Assembly (NCBI GenBank): GCA_029747015.1
Contig: JAKOGI010002967.1
Span: 1 to 64,000 of the forward strand
Length of the DNA: 64,000 nucleotides
Source of the DNA: Carnegiea gigantea
Taxonomy: Eukaryota; Streptophyta; Magnoliopsida; Caryophyllales; Cactaceae
Reading direction: 5' to 3'
The position numbers were made by a program, and so were the translations under genes. Every line of letters begins with the position of its first letter. The first letter of the stretch is position 1. A model generated the notes under the pieces. The model saw only the letters and a program-made list of their open reading frames with translations, was not told the DNA's origin and searched no databases. Shown piece by piece: positions 48,001 to 60,290 of this stretch.

Positions 48001-48057
48001 ATACTAAATTAGTAGTTAAACTAGAGTAATCAAACATTAGCAATTGGGGGTGTTACA
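45018..48057 (+). repeat. 5' LTR of G4
   Basis: This is the direct repeat of 53771-56793. A TATA-like CTCTAAATAAAGGC (about 45404-45418) is followed by a GC-rich block (45500-45780), which could mark the transcript start. It carries a 23 bp tandem duplication (46685-46730) absent from the other LTR and a longer CT run (about 47522-47547). Confidence 0.94.
46685..46730. repeat. 23 bp tandem duplication in one LTR
   Basis: Two copies of a unit beginning ATGTTAATTAAAGAG, at 46685 and 46708. The 3' LTR has one copy at the matching place (about 55454-55477), so the duplication arose after insertion or in the last copying step. Confidence 0.9.
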
Positions 48058-48061
48058 GTTG

Positions 48062-48074
48062 TGGTATCAGAGCC
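48062..48074 (+). promoter_or_regulatory. Primer-binding site of G4
   Basis: TGGTATCAGAGCC, four bases after the 5' LTR. It is a perfect match to the plant initiator Met tRNA type. Confidence 0.93.
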
Positions 48075-51000
48075 AGGTTGTTAGATCACTGTGAGCCATA
48101 AAGGATATGCACTAATGTTGCAGCAGTTAGGGGCGCTAGTAATGAAGTTAGGCTTTCAAGGTAGTAACTGCTAGGGGTTGGGTGATACCCGCCTTGTTTT
48201 TGCTTCTGTCATCTCTTTCTTATATATTTTTACAAGGTGCTAACATATGTGGACTTCTTCCCTATACTCATGAATGATTTGGAGTCAGTTAGGATCTCAA
48301 ATGACATGAACTAGACAATATCTAACATCTACTACACTTACAGTATGTCCTTTCAGTTGTTTTGTAGTTGCAATTGACTGACTCCACGAGAGGTTTTAAG
48401 GGCCCATATTGCTTTTATATTTGGTTGGTGATACTAGTTCTACGTAGAAGACATGATGAAAGGATTATTGATAATATATGAGGATTGCCAGCTACGTCTT
48501 AATGGCATGATCACCGAAGCATCATTACAATGTGGGAGCATATGCGAGCTATCATATATTAGGTGTTTTACAATCGCGTAGAGGAAACCAATTAGGTATG
48601 TTACAACTTGATTTGTATATGTGGGTGTAATTAAAGACATGAGTTTAGCACCTAGTTAAAGTAGGTTGAAGGTTGTAATTGAAGTGTTGATAGGATGAAT
48701 GGTCCTTCAAAACTCATGTGGACAAACATGGAGAATGCTTTTTGAAGAATTGGGGTTGGACAATTCAATTTATTTATTATGCCATGGTCAACCATTATGT
48801 GTATGATTAGTCTTGATCAAATCAAGGGAGATTAGTCCAGAAGTTACTTGTAATGGGGCGTTAAAAAGCGAGTTTTTGGGAAAATAGTGTAATAGCTGGG
48901 CGTTAGGACTCAAATCTGCACAAAAAAAAAGGGAAAAAAAGAGGGGTTATATGAACAAGTGTCCATAATATTGTAATCTGACCTTGTGAGACATTTACAG
49001 AATTTGAGGGAGTTACTAGACATCCAAGAGTGTATAAGGTTAAAAAAATGTTTGTTTTTTTTTTAAATTATTTATACAAAGAATGCAGTGTCTCATGATC
49101 AGATTGTATCTTGATGATTCTAATTACTTGTTATCCGGTGCATGCAATGATGTGGGGTAAAGGTATACTCTAAACAAGGTTGTTAGTTTGAGGCTACAGG
49201 CAGTGCAACCACGAGGGAAACCAGAGACAATTGAAACAATTAAAAGGTTTCTCATTGATGAAGGGGGGGTCATATCAAACTTATAATGTGAAGAGCTTAT
49301 AAGCCATCACTTGGTGTCGAGTGATGTACACCATGATTCTTTCCGTAAGGGGCCTTATGAGACTTCCTATAAACTAGACTGCATGTCCATTTGTAGAGTA
49401 CATGAAGTGCTGTGGAGGTAGCTTAGGTGATGGGTGACATTTGGAGACTAGCTTTAATAGTCGAGGTAGGTATTTTTCTCTTTTAGTATCCCTACAGTTA
49501 TATATGTTTGAGCAAGGATTTAGTTTTGCACATGAGTGTATATAAACTGCATCTGAGTTATGATTGTTGGACTTATGGATATAATAGCAATTCTGGGCAT
49601 AATATCAAATTTGCAAATATGAGGCCACATATAATAAGTGAACTGTGTGATGGCACAACCTAAGAACTCTGCAGTCTGGTGTTTTTAGTGTTGAGCAAGA
49701 CTCAAGCAATCATCCTAGTCATGTGAATTTCTGGTGGCCTATTCCATTGAGAATATTTAGCAGACCAATATCAAGGATGCCTATATATAGTGTTTAATCT
49801 TGTTCGTTGCCCTCTTGTGTTAAGTAATCTGACTTTTCCATGTCTTGATGTGAGCTATAGGGATGTCTATGAGTTAGGTTGGGTTAGTGAGACGAGGGTG
49901 TGGCCAGGAGTTCGTATGTATACGTGTAGCATGCATATGTTTTAGGAAACATTTACCCCGCCTTCATCCTTTGGTCTTAGGACCAATAACATAGTTAAAT
50001 AATAGCTTAGGAATTCCATCACTATCAAAGCAGAGTGTTGAAGCATTTGGTTAGCTTATTGATGACGTATGTATTCGAAAGAAGTATACTAAGCTCATAA
50101 CAAACCTTGTGGCATTTTGGGTGGCCGTTTGAGTTACGAAGATATTTTGCAGCATAGAGATTTTATTAAGATGTACTGAAAATACTTAACACCTGGGTGT
50201 TGCGAGGTTTACCTTGTGGCATTTTGGGTGGCCGTTTGAGTTACGAAGATATTTTGCAGCTTAGAGATTTTATTAAGATGTACTGAAAATACTTAACACC
50301 TGGGTGTTGCGAGGTTTAAGACATGGTAAGAAGGTGAAGTCCGCAAACTTTTATGCTATTAATCTGTTGCCAAACTACATTTAAATTACTAGACAGGGAA
50401 ATGTATTATGCAGTAATATTCATGGGTTGAAGCATTATGAAATAACCATTCCAATAGTGCAATAATGTGAATGCTTGAGGGCCTATCCCAGCATTGGGGA
50501 TAATTCGCAATAGTCGTTTAGTATAATGAATTCGGTGTTGGCAATTCAGCAGCTTATGTGGTCCTGCTTGATATTATATAGATGATATGTATCAAGCTAA
50601 GGAGTAAATATTGTTAAATAAATATTGGGAGATTATGGATATTGATACAAAAAATATATATATATATTGAGAAAAATTTATCATGGAGTAATTTGGTGTA
50701 CTATGGGCCAAATAAGATCATTTAAGTGGAAATGAGTGTTCATGGATTTTCATGTAGCTTTTAGCTTGATTAAGGGAAAAGAAGAAGACAAGTATACACT
50801 TTGGGAGCTTGTTTATGAGCTTTGAATCAATCATGGATTTTTTCAAAGGCAATAACAAGTTTAATACACTTGAGAGCTTCTATTGAGTTCAATGACTTTT
50901 TGTGATGGAATTCTATATCTAATGAATTTATGAAGGAAACATGGGAAGTAATGAACAAAGATTCATGCTATTTCCATCTGCTAGCAGTTTCGGAGTTTAT

Positions 51001-53249
51001 ATGCTTACCCAAGACTTCCATTTGCTACAGAAATTTTCCTTCTGGCAGTGTTAACCCTCATCTTCGTCATTTTACTCACATATGGGGACCGTAGGACTTT
51101 TCAAAAGTCTCTTTGGTAATCTGTTAGATTTCTTCACCTCCAGTACTTAATACTTCATCTTAATTTCATAACATTGATCATTTACTTTACTATGATGACC
51201 ATCGTGAATCAACTGCATGTCTTGTATATGCCAGTCATTTATATGCCTTGCCTTTCGCATTACGAACCTCCGTCGTTTCATTCATTCAGCTTACATGCCG
51301 GTCCTTGATAATCAATAAAAAAATATCTTAGCAAGAGTGGTTGGGCCGATAATGTCCACACTTATCATGAGGTTAAAATAACCTCTAAGGACATCCGGAG
51401 ATTATTAGGGATGAATTTTAGCTCCAAAATATTCATATGAGGTTCTAAGGAGATGGTATAAATATTTTCTCTTATTATCATGAGTTAAGTCATGGGTACT
51501 GATGGGTCAATATACTCCTTGATATTGTAAAGTAAATTTAGTGGGGAAGATTATACTTTGTGAAGCGATAGGGAAAAGGCTTGAGGATATTCCAAATATG
51601 TCCATAAGTTCATTGCTTTTGTACATTGGAAATTCTAGAAGTCATAATTTATATTTTCATCAAGAGTAAATAAGATTTTGGGGAACAAATAATTCTTGGG
51701 GAAGCATAATAAGTGCAATGGTTATTGGGATGGACCTTAGAGCACTTGTCGACACATCGCAGTTTGTGTTGGTAAGGAATTGGAAGTGGTGAGTTGAGCA
51801 TATATATCTACATATTGCATGGACTCTATGGAAGGAGGACTAATGGTTTTATGAGGTTAAGATGTCAAACTCAAAAGAGTATTACTGGAGCACAACTTCA
51901 AGTACAACGATAGAGAATTAGGGAGTAATAAGATCGGTGAGAGGTTGCATACCAATTGAAACCCAAACAACTTTCTTTTGAGTATGTCAACCCTTGAAAA
52001 CTTAATCTACATTCTTGTATCAATACAAATGAATTTATAGTGACCTTGGTGAGCTAATATTAGACCATTCTTATCATAATTACCCCTAGAGCTAACACCC
52101 CTTGGTATGCAATAACATAATCTAATTGGTAATCCCTTCCTTTTCGCATTAAGCTTGGCAAAACCTATTTAATTGTTGCAACAATCCTTCATTTCATATT
52201 CTTTCCCTCATTGAATTTTCTCGTGACATTTATTTTCATAAGGAATCCCTATTATTAAGATGGCTTATGCCTCACTTGCTTTCTCTCTTACCTTTTTTTC
52301 GCTTTCTCTCTTGCCTTTATTCACTACCTCAGTTCAGCTTACTTCTCATGACCATTATTTCAACAGCAACATGATTTTTCCTCACCCTTAGCATCCAATC
52401 ACTACATAGATTGCCATTTTACTACTAGTCTGGTTTTGGATTTATGTGCAATGTGTTAGCTCTTATGTAACCAATGATCAGATTATTTATTTCTCATCCC
52501 CCTATTCCTAAATTGTTTAGACTACTAGTTATCTTCATTCCATCTACATCGCAGTAATATTTTAATTACCCACCATTTCGAAATTCACCATCTGTCCATT
52601 TCATTAGAAATCATATATCGACAACGATTCTTAATACTTTTAGTTATTGGTCAACTTCTCACTTAATCATTTCGACTTACGTATTGGCGTCGTCTTTTTC
52701 CTATTTTATCTTTTTCAACACGAGCATTTGCATAAAGGATTTTAGGTAGCATACTAAACTTTGCTAATTCATTGTCTTTTGCATTAATGCTGCTATTTCT
52801 ATCATCTCTTATGTTTGATTGAATTGTCCCATCATTAAACATTGCCTTCCTCAATTATCTACTTCTTTAATTTCAAACTTTTAAAAGCTAGTGGCTCTTT
52901 AAGAGTGTTCAAATCTATTTCCAGCATCGTCCACCATGTCCTTGGAACTTGTTAAATATTGAATCCATTCTTGCTTGATTTTAAGTGGTCGCTAATATTC
53001 TTTCTTACTTCATTTCATATGTCACATTGATGAGTAAGTCAAACGTCTAACTACTTAACCAAATTGAGAGGGCACAGAACAATCACCACTGATGTGACTC
53101 AAGAATTTTCCTGAGGTTTTCGATGTGACAGGTAGAAGTAGATATATGCATGTGAAGTGAAATCACCATTTGCTTCGAAAAAGGGGTCATACGTGCACAG
53201 ATAAAAGATGAACCTGCATAAGTTTATTACTGAAGTCTTGAAATGCATA
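48075..53249. other. Non-coding interior of G4
   Basis: More than 5 kb with only short open frames on both strands and no recognisable retrotransposon protein even when stops and frameshifts are allowed. It contains a 107 bp tandem duplication (50104-50317). Either the coding region was replaced in an ancestor or it has decayed beyond recognition; the readable integrase tail nearby favours replacement. Confidence 0.6.
50104..50317. repeat. 107 bp tandem duplication
   Basis: Copies 50104-50210 and 50211-50317 start ACCTTGTGGCATTTTGGG and differ at one base that I could see (GCAGCATAG versus GCAGCTTAG). It is therefore younger than the LTR divergence of the element that hosts it. Confidence 0.95.
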
Positions 53250-53558
53250 TCGTTTATTTTGGGATGTAACCCCAATACTCCGGATGTGTGATCCGTTGAG
53301 TTGTACTTTTCATTTCTTTTCTACTATTGAACTTTATGGAATGGTTTACTCCAGGCGTATGGCCCGTAGAGTTATGGTCTCTGGCGTGTAGTCGTTGAGC
53401 TTAATCTGGTATCCTGTTATACTTATTTTCAATGTACGAATTTAATGTAAGGTTTTAAGCCTGGGAAATGATCAATTTTTAGGAAAAATTTTGTCCGTTT
53501 TGTCCCAGAATTTAAGAAAACATTAAACCTTCTACCCTTACAGTTAGAGGGCGTTACA
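53250..53558. repeat. LTR-end-like repeat inside G4, partner of 18105-18360
   Basis: It ends GGGCGTTACA at 53558, immediately before integrase-like sequence resumes. Its reverse complement matches 18105-18360. It looks like the end of a foreign LTR nested in the G4 integrase gene, but the left edge and a target duplication were not found. Confidence 0.65.
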
Positions 53559-53565
53559 TGAGGAT

Positions 53566-53760
53566 GGAACCCAATGGCTTACACATTAGATTTATCAGCA
53601 GAACGTGAACATTTACAAAAGATTTTCACATCTCACAGTTTAGAAAATATGTTTCAGATCCACATCATATTACCATAATATAACCAACGCCCGTACCTAT
53701 TTGAAGTACGATAAAGGTTTCTTTTAAACTGCAAGTTTCGAGGACGAAACTTATTTTAAG
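53566..53760 (+). pseudogene. G4 integrase C-terminal remnant
   Basis: Two frames on plus give MAYTLDLSAEREHLQKI and FHISQFRKYVSDPHHI, resembling the Gypsy integrase end (YRL.LP..L..VH.VFHVS.L.KYV.DP.H). The frame closing with SFEDET lies at about 53732-53750, next to the polypurine tract. The same tail ends G2 pol. At least one frameshift and one stop are present. Confidence 0.72.
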
Positions 53761-53770
53761 GGGGGAAGGC
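53756..53770 (+). promoter_or_regulatory. Polypurine tract of G4
   Basis: AAGGGGGGAAGG directly precedes the LTR start TGTAACGGCC at 53771. Confidence 0.88.
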
Positions 53771-56700
53771 TGTAACGGCCTGAACCTAATATTCATTGTA
53801 ATTATATTGAATCATCTTAATTACAAATTAATTAAGTTAGGAGCCGCACTTCAAATCAGCATTTTCTGTACATGTATATGTATTTGCACATTTGCAGGTT
53901 GAAGTGACAGCGTGACCTCAAAATGAATTTAGAGTTTACTCTTAAATAATGCATTAAAAATCTAATAAATAATTGCATGTCCGCCAATTTTTACATCCAA
54001 AAGATGAAAAATTTGAAATCAAAAATTGTAGCCAAAGAAATATCAACTCAAATGTATACATATGTATTTATGTAATAAATGGAAAAATAACAAAATAAAC
54101 AAATAAATAAAAATCTTAAAAAAAAAAAACCAAAGCAACACATACCAACCGACATTCTCTAAATAAAGGCACCAAAATGCGTTGCAACACCAAAGGGGAA
54201 ACAAATTTCCCAAAATCCCAATTCCCCCTTTTATTTATTTTCCTTCATCTTCTGCTTTGCACGCCTGAGACCCGACCCCTTTCCCCTACTGTCCTGTTCT
54301 GCCGCTGCGCCAGGCTTCTCGCTGGCCGGCCATCCACCGTGTCGCCGGCCAAGACACCGGCTACTAACCCCAACCCCTTTATCTGCTTTTTCCGTGCCCC
54401 AACATTAGAACCCCTAGTCTACTGCATTGCGCTGCCCTTCCTTCTTTGTTGCGAGTTCGCTGGCCGCCCAGCAATGCTCCGCCGCCATGTCGCCAGCCAG
54501 CCTGTGACTGGCCAGTCTGCTGCTATTGCACCACGCACCATCAGTCCCTCCTCTTCACTTTCCTTTTGTTCTCCAAAGTAGTTGGGAAGGTCAAATCCTA
54601 ACTCTCTTAAATTGGCTTTGCTTGTTTAATCATTGAATTCTTGTATTAGATGATGTAATTAGCTTAGGTGAACGTTAATATGTAAATTTCATAGATTTTG
54701 GGGTGTTGGATTGAGTTGAATGTGGAAGGTTAAGGGAGAGAATGTTAAGTGAGGGTTTGGAATTGAATTTCAATTTCAATTTGATAAGTCAATGAATTCT
54801 TATGAGTAACTGAAAGTAATTAATGAGAATCTTGTGTTAAATTATGTATATTGGATGTGTGTGTTATAGTCATGAGTGGATTATTAGGGTTGGGAGTTGA
54901 ATGGAATTAATGGATTATTCGAGGGTCAGAGAAATGTGGCCATGGATATTGCAATTTAGGGTTTTTGACTAATGTTTATTTTAATCATGTTCAATAAAAT
55001 TATATTGCTTTATGGGTCCTTAAATAAGTCGGTTGTGCTAGTCAAAGTGAACTATACATTGGAAGGTTGAGTTGCAACCATGAACTTGATGGATTAAGGG
55101 GTTATAGCTTGAATAATGCTTAAGTTATGCTATGTTGATTTGTTAGTGACAAAAAAAAGGCTAACTATATGAATTCAATGATGTTTAAATAAGTTCTGGT
55201 GATAATTGTCATGTATATACATGTGGGTAATGTGCTGGATACTTGTGTGTAAGTATTCATGTCAGGATCATGGTTTGGCAACTAGGGTTGTAGATTGGGT
55301 GAAACTTAGACATGTTAATGTCGAGTTAATTAATTCTAATAAAATTGGAGATATGTGTAACCATGAATTTGATGGATAAGGGTTTTTGGATAATGCTTAT
55401 TTTAAATGTGTTCATTTTAAATATGTTGCCTCATCAGTGTTAAATGAGTTATTATGTTAATTAAAGAGAAACGTACATACGTAAGAGGTGTTATGTGAGT
55501 ATATGTTATGAAATGAAGGTGATTAAACGGCTGCTAACTTGGTACTAATACGAGAGTCTTAGGGTTGTAATGTCAGTAAAAATACAAGCTCGATTATGGT
55601 TGATTTGGTGGTTTAAGTGCATCACAGTAAATAATTGAATCAAATTCATGAGAATTGGGCGTTCGAATGCTGTAAGTTGGGTGTGTTATTGCCATGAGTT
55701 GGTGACACAAGGTTCAATGTTGGGTGAAGTTTAGGCTTAGTTAGGCGGCTTTTAGCAATATTTAAGTGAGTCTTGGTAGTATTTGAATAGAAAGCCTAAG
55801 TATAACGATGATTCGTTAAAAAGGGAAGCAACAATCTTAATAATAATTTCATAAAACCTCTCAATCTCACACTAATCACAAAAAGTACAAACTGAAGCAG
55901 GAATGAGGCCACGTCTGTCTCTTCAAGCTGCCAACACATGTTTCTCGTTATAAAGGAGAGAGAATCTCAAAGACCTGGTACATATATTGCCTGTGCTTTG
56001 TAAAAAACTCACATGTTTCTCAGCAATGAAAAATTAATACAAGATTCATTTAATGAACCAATTTTCTCAATGTTTTGTCACATAAACAAGTGGCCCCGCC
56101 CAAATATCAATCATCAGGGCTTATGCCCATCAATATACTCGCGCACGGTGTCAACTCAGGCTTCTTGATCGGTCTGGGGGGTGAGCACCTAAAGTATGAT
56201 TGTTTTAAGACGTATATCGACCAAGGGGTCCACTTCTAGATAACAATCAGTTAAGCAATTTTAATGTGCTCTCTCTCTCTCTCCTGTTTACAAAACAAAA
56301 TATTTTGAAATGCAGCCTGCCCAACGAATTTCACATAAAACTTATTTTACTGTATGGGAATGTACGTATTGAGCTTCAGCTCACCATTCGAATATTTTTA
56401 TGTTTTCTGTTTTAGGTATGGGGAGAAATGAATAGTCATCCTCCTGAGAAACTAGAGAGCAGCAAAACAATGGACGTTTATTGATCGCTAGCTAGTCAAC
56501 GCTCATAGTGATGATAGGTTAGTAACTTGGAGATTGTGTATTGTTATTCTTTTAAAACCTGAGGATAATAATGCTTAGCATTGGTACATTAAGTTATCAC
56601 ATGGGCGATAAACAGTATGAGTAGACAAATATTTATTTTGGGTAATTCTCAAGGTTTAGTAAATCAGGTAGCCTTGTTCCATTTCGGAACGGCGGTAATG

Positions 56701-56793
56701 CCTCCAATTAGATTAAAAGTCTTTCGCTGCAAATTAATACTAAATTAGTAGTTAAACTAGAGTAATCAGACATTAGTAATTGGGGGCGTTACA
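53771..56793 (+). repeat. 3' LTR of G4
   Basis: This is the direct repeat of 45018-48057, with a few percent divergence by eye. The GC-rich block is at 54240-54540. It ends GGGGGCGTTACA beside the target duplication CTTTC. Confidence 0.94.
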
Positions 56794-56798
56794 CTTTC

Positions 56799-57240
56799 CA
56801 ACCTATGAAAAGAAATTGCCTAGATTTACATACCATTCACTAGAGTAGGCCTTTTAGGCCAACCTAAAATTCTCTAATGGTGGAGGGCATAAAACTCAAA
56901 ATGGTCATAGAAGAAATCTCCCCTAAAGTAAGGAAGCATTGAATAATCATGGCAGATGAAGAGGAAGCTATAAAAAATGTAGACTGCCATGATAATGAAA
57001 AACCTAGCCCATATTGTAGATTATGCAAAATGAGAAACCATAATATGGATGATTGCCAGTATAAATGTAGTAAATGCAATGGTGCACACGTCACATACAA
57101 TGTTGTAGAAATCAACAATGAAAAAAGGCCTATGTCACTGAAGGGGGTGACTCTAAACATGTCTATTGTTTCTACCCAAACATGCGACAAGAGTCATAAG
57201 ATTTATGGTATGTAGCTCGTGACTGCTTAAGTTATACGAC
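56799..57240 (+). pseudogene. Copia C2 gag, right part with intact zinc knuckle
   Basis: The sequence resumes in phase after the target duplication with QPMKR, the expected continuation of the gag frame that stops at 45017. After a stop and a frame change, the open frame 56949-57215 encodes a perfect CCHC knuckle CRLCKMRNHNMDDC (57015-57056) followed by KCSKC. The knuckle binds element RNA in the family. Confidence 0.82.
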
Positions 57241-57279
57241 AAGAGATAAAACATCCTATTGTTTGACTAGACAAATATA

Positions 57280-59945
57280 TAAAATCAAATATTACTCTTA
57301 GTCATGGGAGAACTTAAGAGGTTGCTAGCAAAGGGACGATAATCATGAAACATAAAAGTGGTTCAACTAAATATATTCTAGAAGCATTATATGATCCTAA
57401 TCTAGCCTAAAATCTATTAAGTGCAGGCTAATTGATACAAAAAGGATATATGCTAAAATTCAACGATGATAATACCTCATATTTGAAAAGAAAACGGACT
57501 AGTCAATAACCTCTATTATAATGGCTCAAATAAAATCTTTACTCTATGATGTCAGTGTGTCAAAAGGGAGCTTTTAGCTCTCCTATGGATGATGCAACGT
57601 TATGTCATCAAAGATATGGTCATCTGAAACTCAATAGCCTCAAAGTTGTAAAGCAACGATATAAGATTATTAGTCTAGCCACAATAGAAGCCAATAAAAA
57701 TATTTGTGAGGATTGTATTATGGGAAAGATAAGCAAACTCCATTTAATAAAACTTTTATATAGAGCTAAAGCTTCACTTGAACTAGTCCATACTAAAATG
57801 TAAGGCTTAGCTCGTAGTCTTATCCTAGTAGAAAAACGATATTTCTTTTTAAGCGTGGATGATTATTCCTTCATAATGTGGGTGTTCTTCCTTAAACAAA
57901 AATGGCAACCCTTCTTATATTTTCAACCCTTCAAGGCCCTTTTGAAGAAATAAAATTGGCATAGGCTAAAGATTCTTAGATCTAAGGGTGGGAGAGAATA
58001 TAATTGGAATGAATTTGACAACTTCTGCAAAAAGTAACGCATTGAAAGGGAGCTAAAGACAAAGCACACCTCAAAAAAGGGCAACCTAGAAAGAAAGAAC
58101 AGAGCAATAGTTGAAATGGCTCGTACCATATCATAAAGCAAGAAAATATTGAAAAAAGTTCTAGGCTAAAGTAGTAAAATTACTACAATAGTTTACAATC
58201 TTAATCAATGCCCCACAAAAGTTGTGCTCAACGAGACACCATATGTAGCATGATACAAGAGAAAGCCATAGGAGAAAGCAATAAGACACTACGTTCGACA
58301 AATTCGTTCATTCTCCTCAACCTGTTCAAAGATCTCAACAAGAAAGGCATCCTCCAGCTTATCCATAGAATTATAAAAGTGGCCAAGTAACATCAGCATT
58401 CTTCACTAAGGAGCCACAAACATTTCATGATGTAGCCAAAGATTAAAAAATGGATTAAGACTATAAACAAAGAAGTTAAAACAATTAAGAAAAATAATAC
58501 ATGGAAGTTGGCGGGTAACCCTCAAGAAAAGTAAGTCATCAAACTGAAATGGGTCGATTGAATTATGTATGATGAGGATGGCTCCATTCAAAAGTATCAG
58601 CCCTGTCTAGTTGCCAAAGGTATTCAAAATAGCCTAGAATTGACTTTTACAAGACGTTTGCTCATGTAGCTCTGATGGTAACAATAGGACAGTACTTGGT
58701 ATAATAACAAAACTAAATTTATAAGCCTTTTGACTAGATGTGAAGTCAGTATTTTTAAATGGCGAACTAGGAGAAGACGTTTTTGTTGAGAAACCTCAAG
58801 CATATATGATAGAAGGCCAACAATATCTATCATTGTAGGAAAGCTCTCTATGACCTTAAACAAGAATCACGTTTCTGGAATAGCAGAATTGATGGGCATC
58901 TACATTAAAGGGGATATATAAAGAAGCCAAGTGAACTGCCCTTATAGATCAATACCAAAGGATAAGATCTTCTAATTTTGTTCCTATAGGTCGAGGGGCT
59001 TATACACATGGGCACAAATCAAAGAATGATTGAATATTTTAAGAAGGCCATAATGGCCAAATTTCAAATGATAGACTTCAAACCATTGAAGTACTTTCTT
59101 AGCATGTGAGTAAAAAGAAATCTTGTGTTAGATCTTGATCTCTTAAGAAATATATATAGAAGACCTCCTTAAGAAGTTTAATATGCTTAATTGCAAGTTA
59201 TTATCAAGACATATGGGTATAAATGAAAAATTTTCCAAAAATAATGGAAAGAAGAAGGTAGGTTGATCGATTTTTGAAGTTTGCTCGGATCATTAATTGG
59301 TCTTACTAACACTTGACTAGATATAGTCCATGTCATCAGCATTGTCTCTCAATTCATGAGTGAGCCCAGTAAAGCTTACTTTGTACCAACTAGAAAATTT
59401 TGAGGTACATCAAAGGGGCAAAGAATTACAGCCCTCTATACAAGATGGGGAAAAACTGAAGTCTTGTTTAGTAATACCAACAGCAACTGGGTTGGGTGCA
59501 TAAATGATAGAAGAACTACAAGTGAATATGTGTTCAAACTTAGATCAAAAGTTGTCTCTTGATCATCCAAGAAGAAAGCAACAGTAGCACTATCCTCATT
59601 AGAAGTAGAATATATTGTAATTTACAATTGCACCATGTGAGCGGAATGATTCAAAAGGATACTTGTTGACCTCCAGCAAGACAACAAAGAAGGAACAATA
59701 CAATTTTAGAAAAATATGTCAACGATAGCAATTGCAAAGAACCCAATCCTCCACAGTCAAACCAAACAGACTAAGATTCGAGATCACTTTGTTCGGGAAC
59801 TTGTAGATAAAAAGGAGATCCAACGGTAGTTTTCAAAGATAGATAATCCGCATACAACATATTTATCTAACTAATTTCTTGCGAGAAGTTCACCCATCTT
59901 CGAGAGGAGCTCAAGGTGCAAGATGATTTTAGACTAGTGGGAGTA
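57280..59945 (+). pseudogene. Copia C2 pol remnant: pre-integrase, integrase, RT, RNase H
   Basis: Domains come in Copia order on plus. GAG-pre-integrase at 57546-57800: ATLCHQRYGHLKLNSLKVV, ICEDCIMGKISKLH, RAKASLELVHT. Integrase at 57830-58190: FFLSVDDYSFIMWVFFLKQK, then KNRAIVEMART, with several stops. RT at about 58545-59360: LDVKSVFLNGELGEDVFVEKP, plus other palm fragments. RNase H at about 59480-59640: NWVGCINDRRTTSEYVFKL, SSKKKATVALSSLEVEY. The tail HFVRELVDKKEI is at about 59787. There are dozens of stops and shifts, so it is an old copy. The integrase-before-RT order separates Copia from the Gypsy elements. Confidence 0.88.
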
Positions 59946-60290
59946 TTGGAAACTAATAATGATCTAGAAACATCTTTTTCAAATCTAGGCCAGACAAAAT
60001 CTTAAAGAAGTATCTCGAAACTATAAAAGTAGGAATCTAGAAAACTCATTGTAATTCCAACTCTAGAAAATCATACAAATAAATAAATATCAATAAATTA
60101 CAAATAAAAATATAGAGATATATCAATTAACAAGATGGCTTACTTTAGATTGAGCATCCATGGCCTATGATAGCTGACATGTATTTTGTATAAAAGCCTT
60201 AAGTGGATCATGTTTGAAGGAAGCAAGCACGCAATTGGTACAATTAATCAATTACATCTCCCTCAATCTCTCCTAACTCTTGGGTCTGGA
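59944..60290 (+). repeat. Probable 3' LTR of Copia C2
   Basis: A purine-rich CTAGTGGGAGTA is followed by TTGGAAACTAATAATG, the usual Copia tract and LTR start (TGTTGGAAA) with a changed TG. No 5' LTR remains in the window to define the right end, which I place near the start of LINE-like sequence. Confidence 0.5.

Larger units (their letters stand above)
45018..56793 (+). mobile_element. Ty3/Gypsy element G4 (Tekay-like) with 3 kb LTRs and non-coding interior
   Basis: This 11.8 kb element is inserted in Copia C2 gag, with perfect target duplications CTTTC (45013-45017 and 56794-56798). LTRs are 3040 and 3023 bp, starting TGTAACGGCC and ending GTTACA. A perfect Met-tRNA primer site follows the 5' LTR. 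The 5.7 kb interior has no readable gag, protease, RT or RNase H; only the last part of integrase and the tail SFEDET survive before the polypurine tract. Its size and structure fit a large non-autonomous derivative (LARD-like). G2 shares LTR style, primer site and pol tail, so both belong to one broader lineage. Confidence 0.94.
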
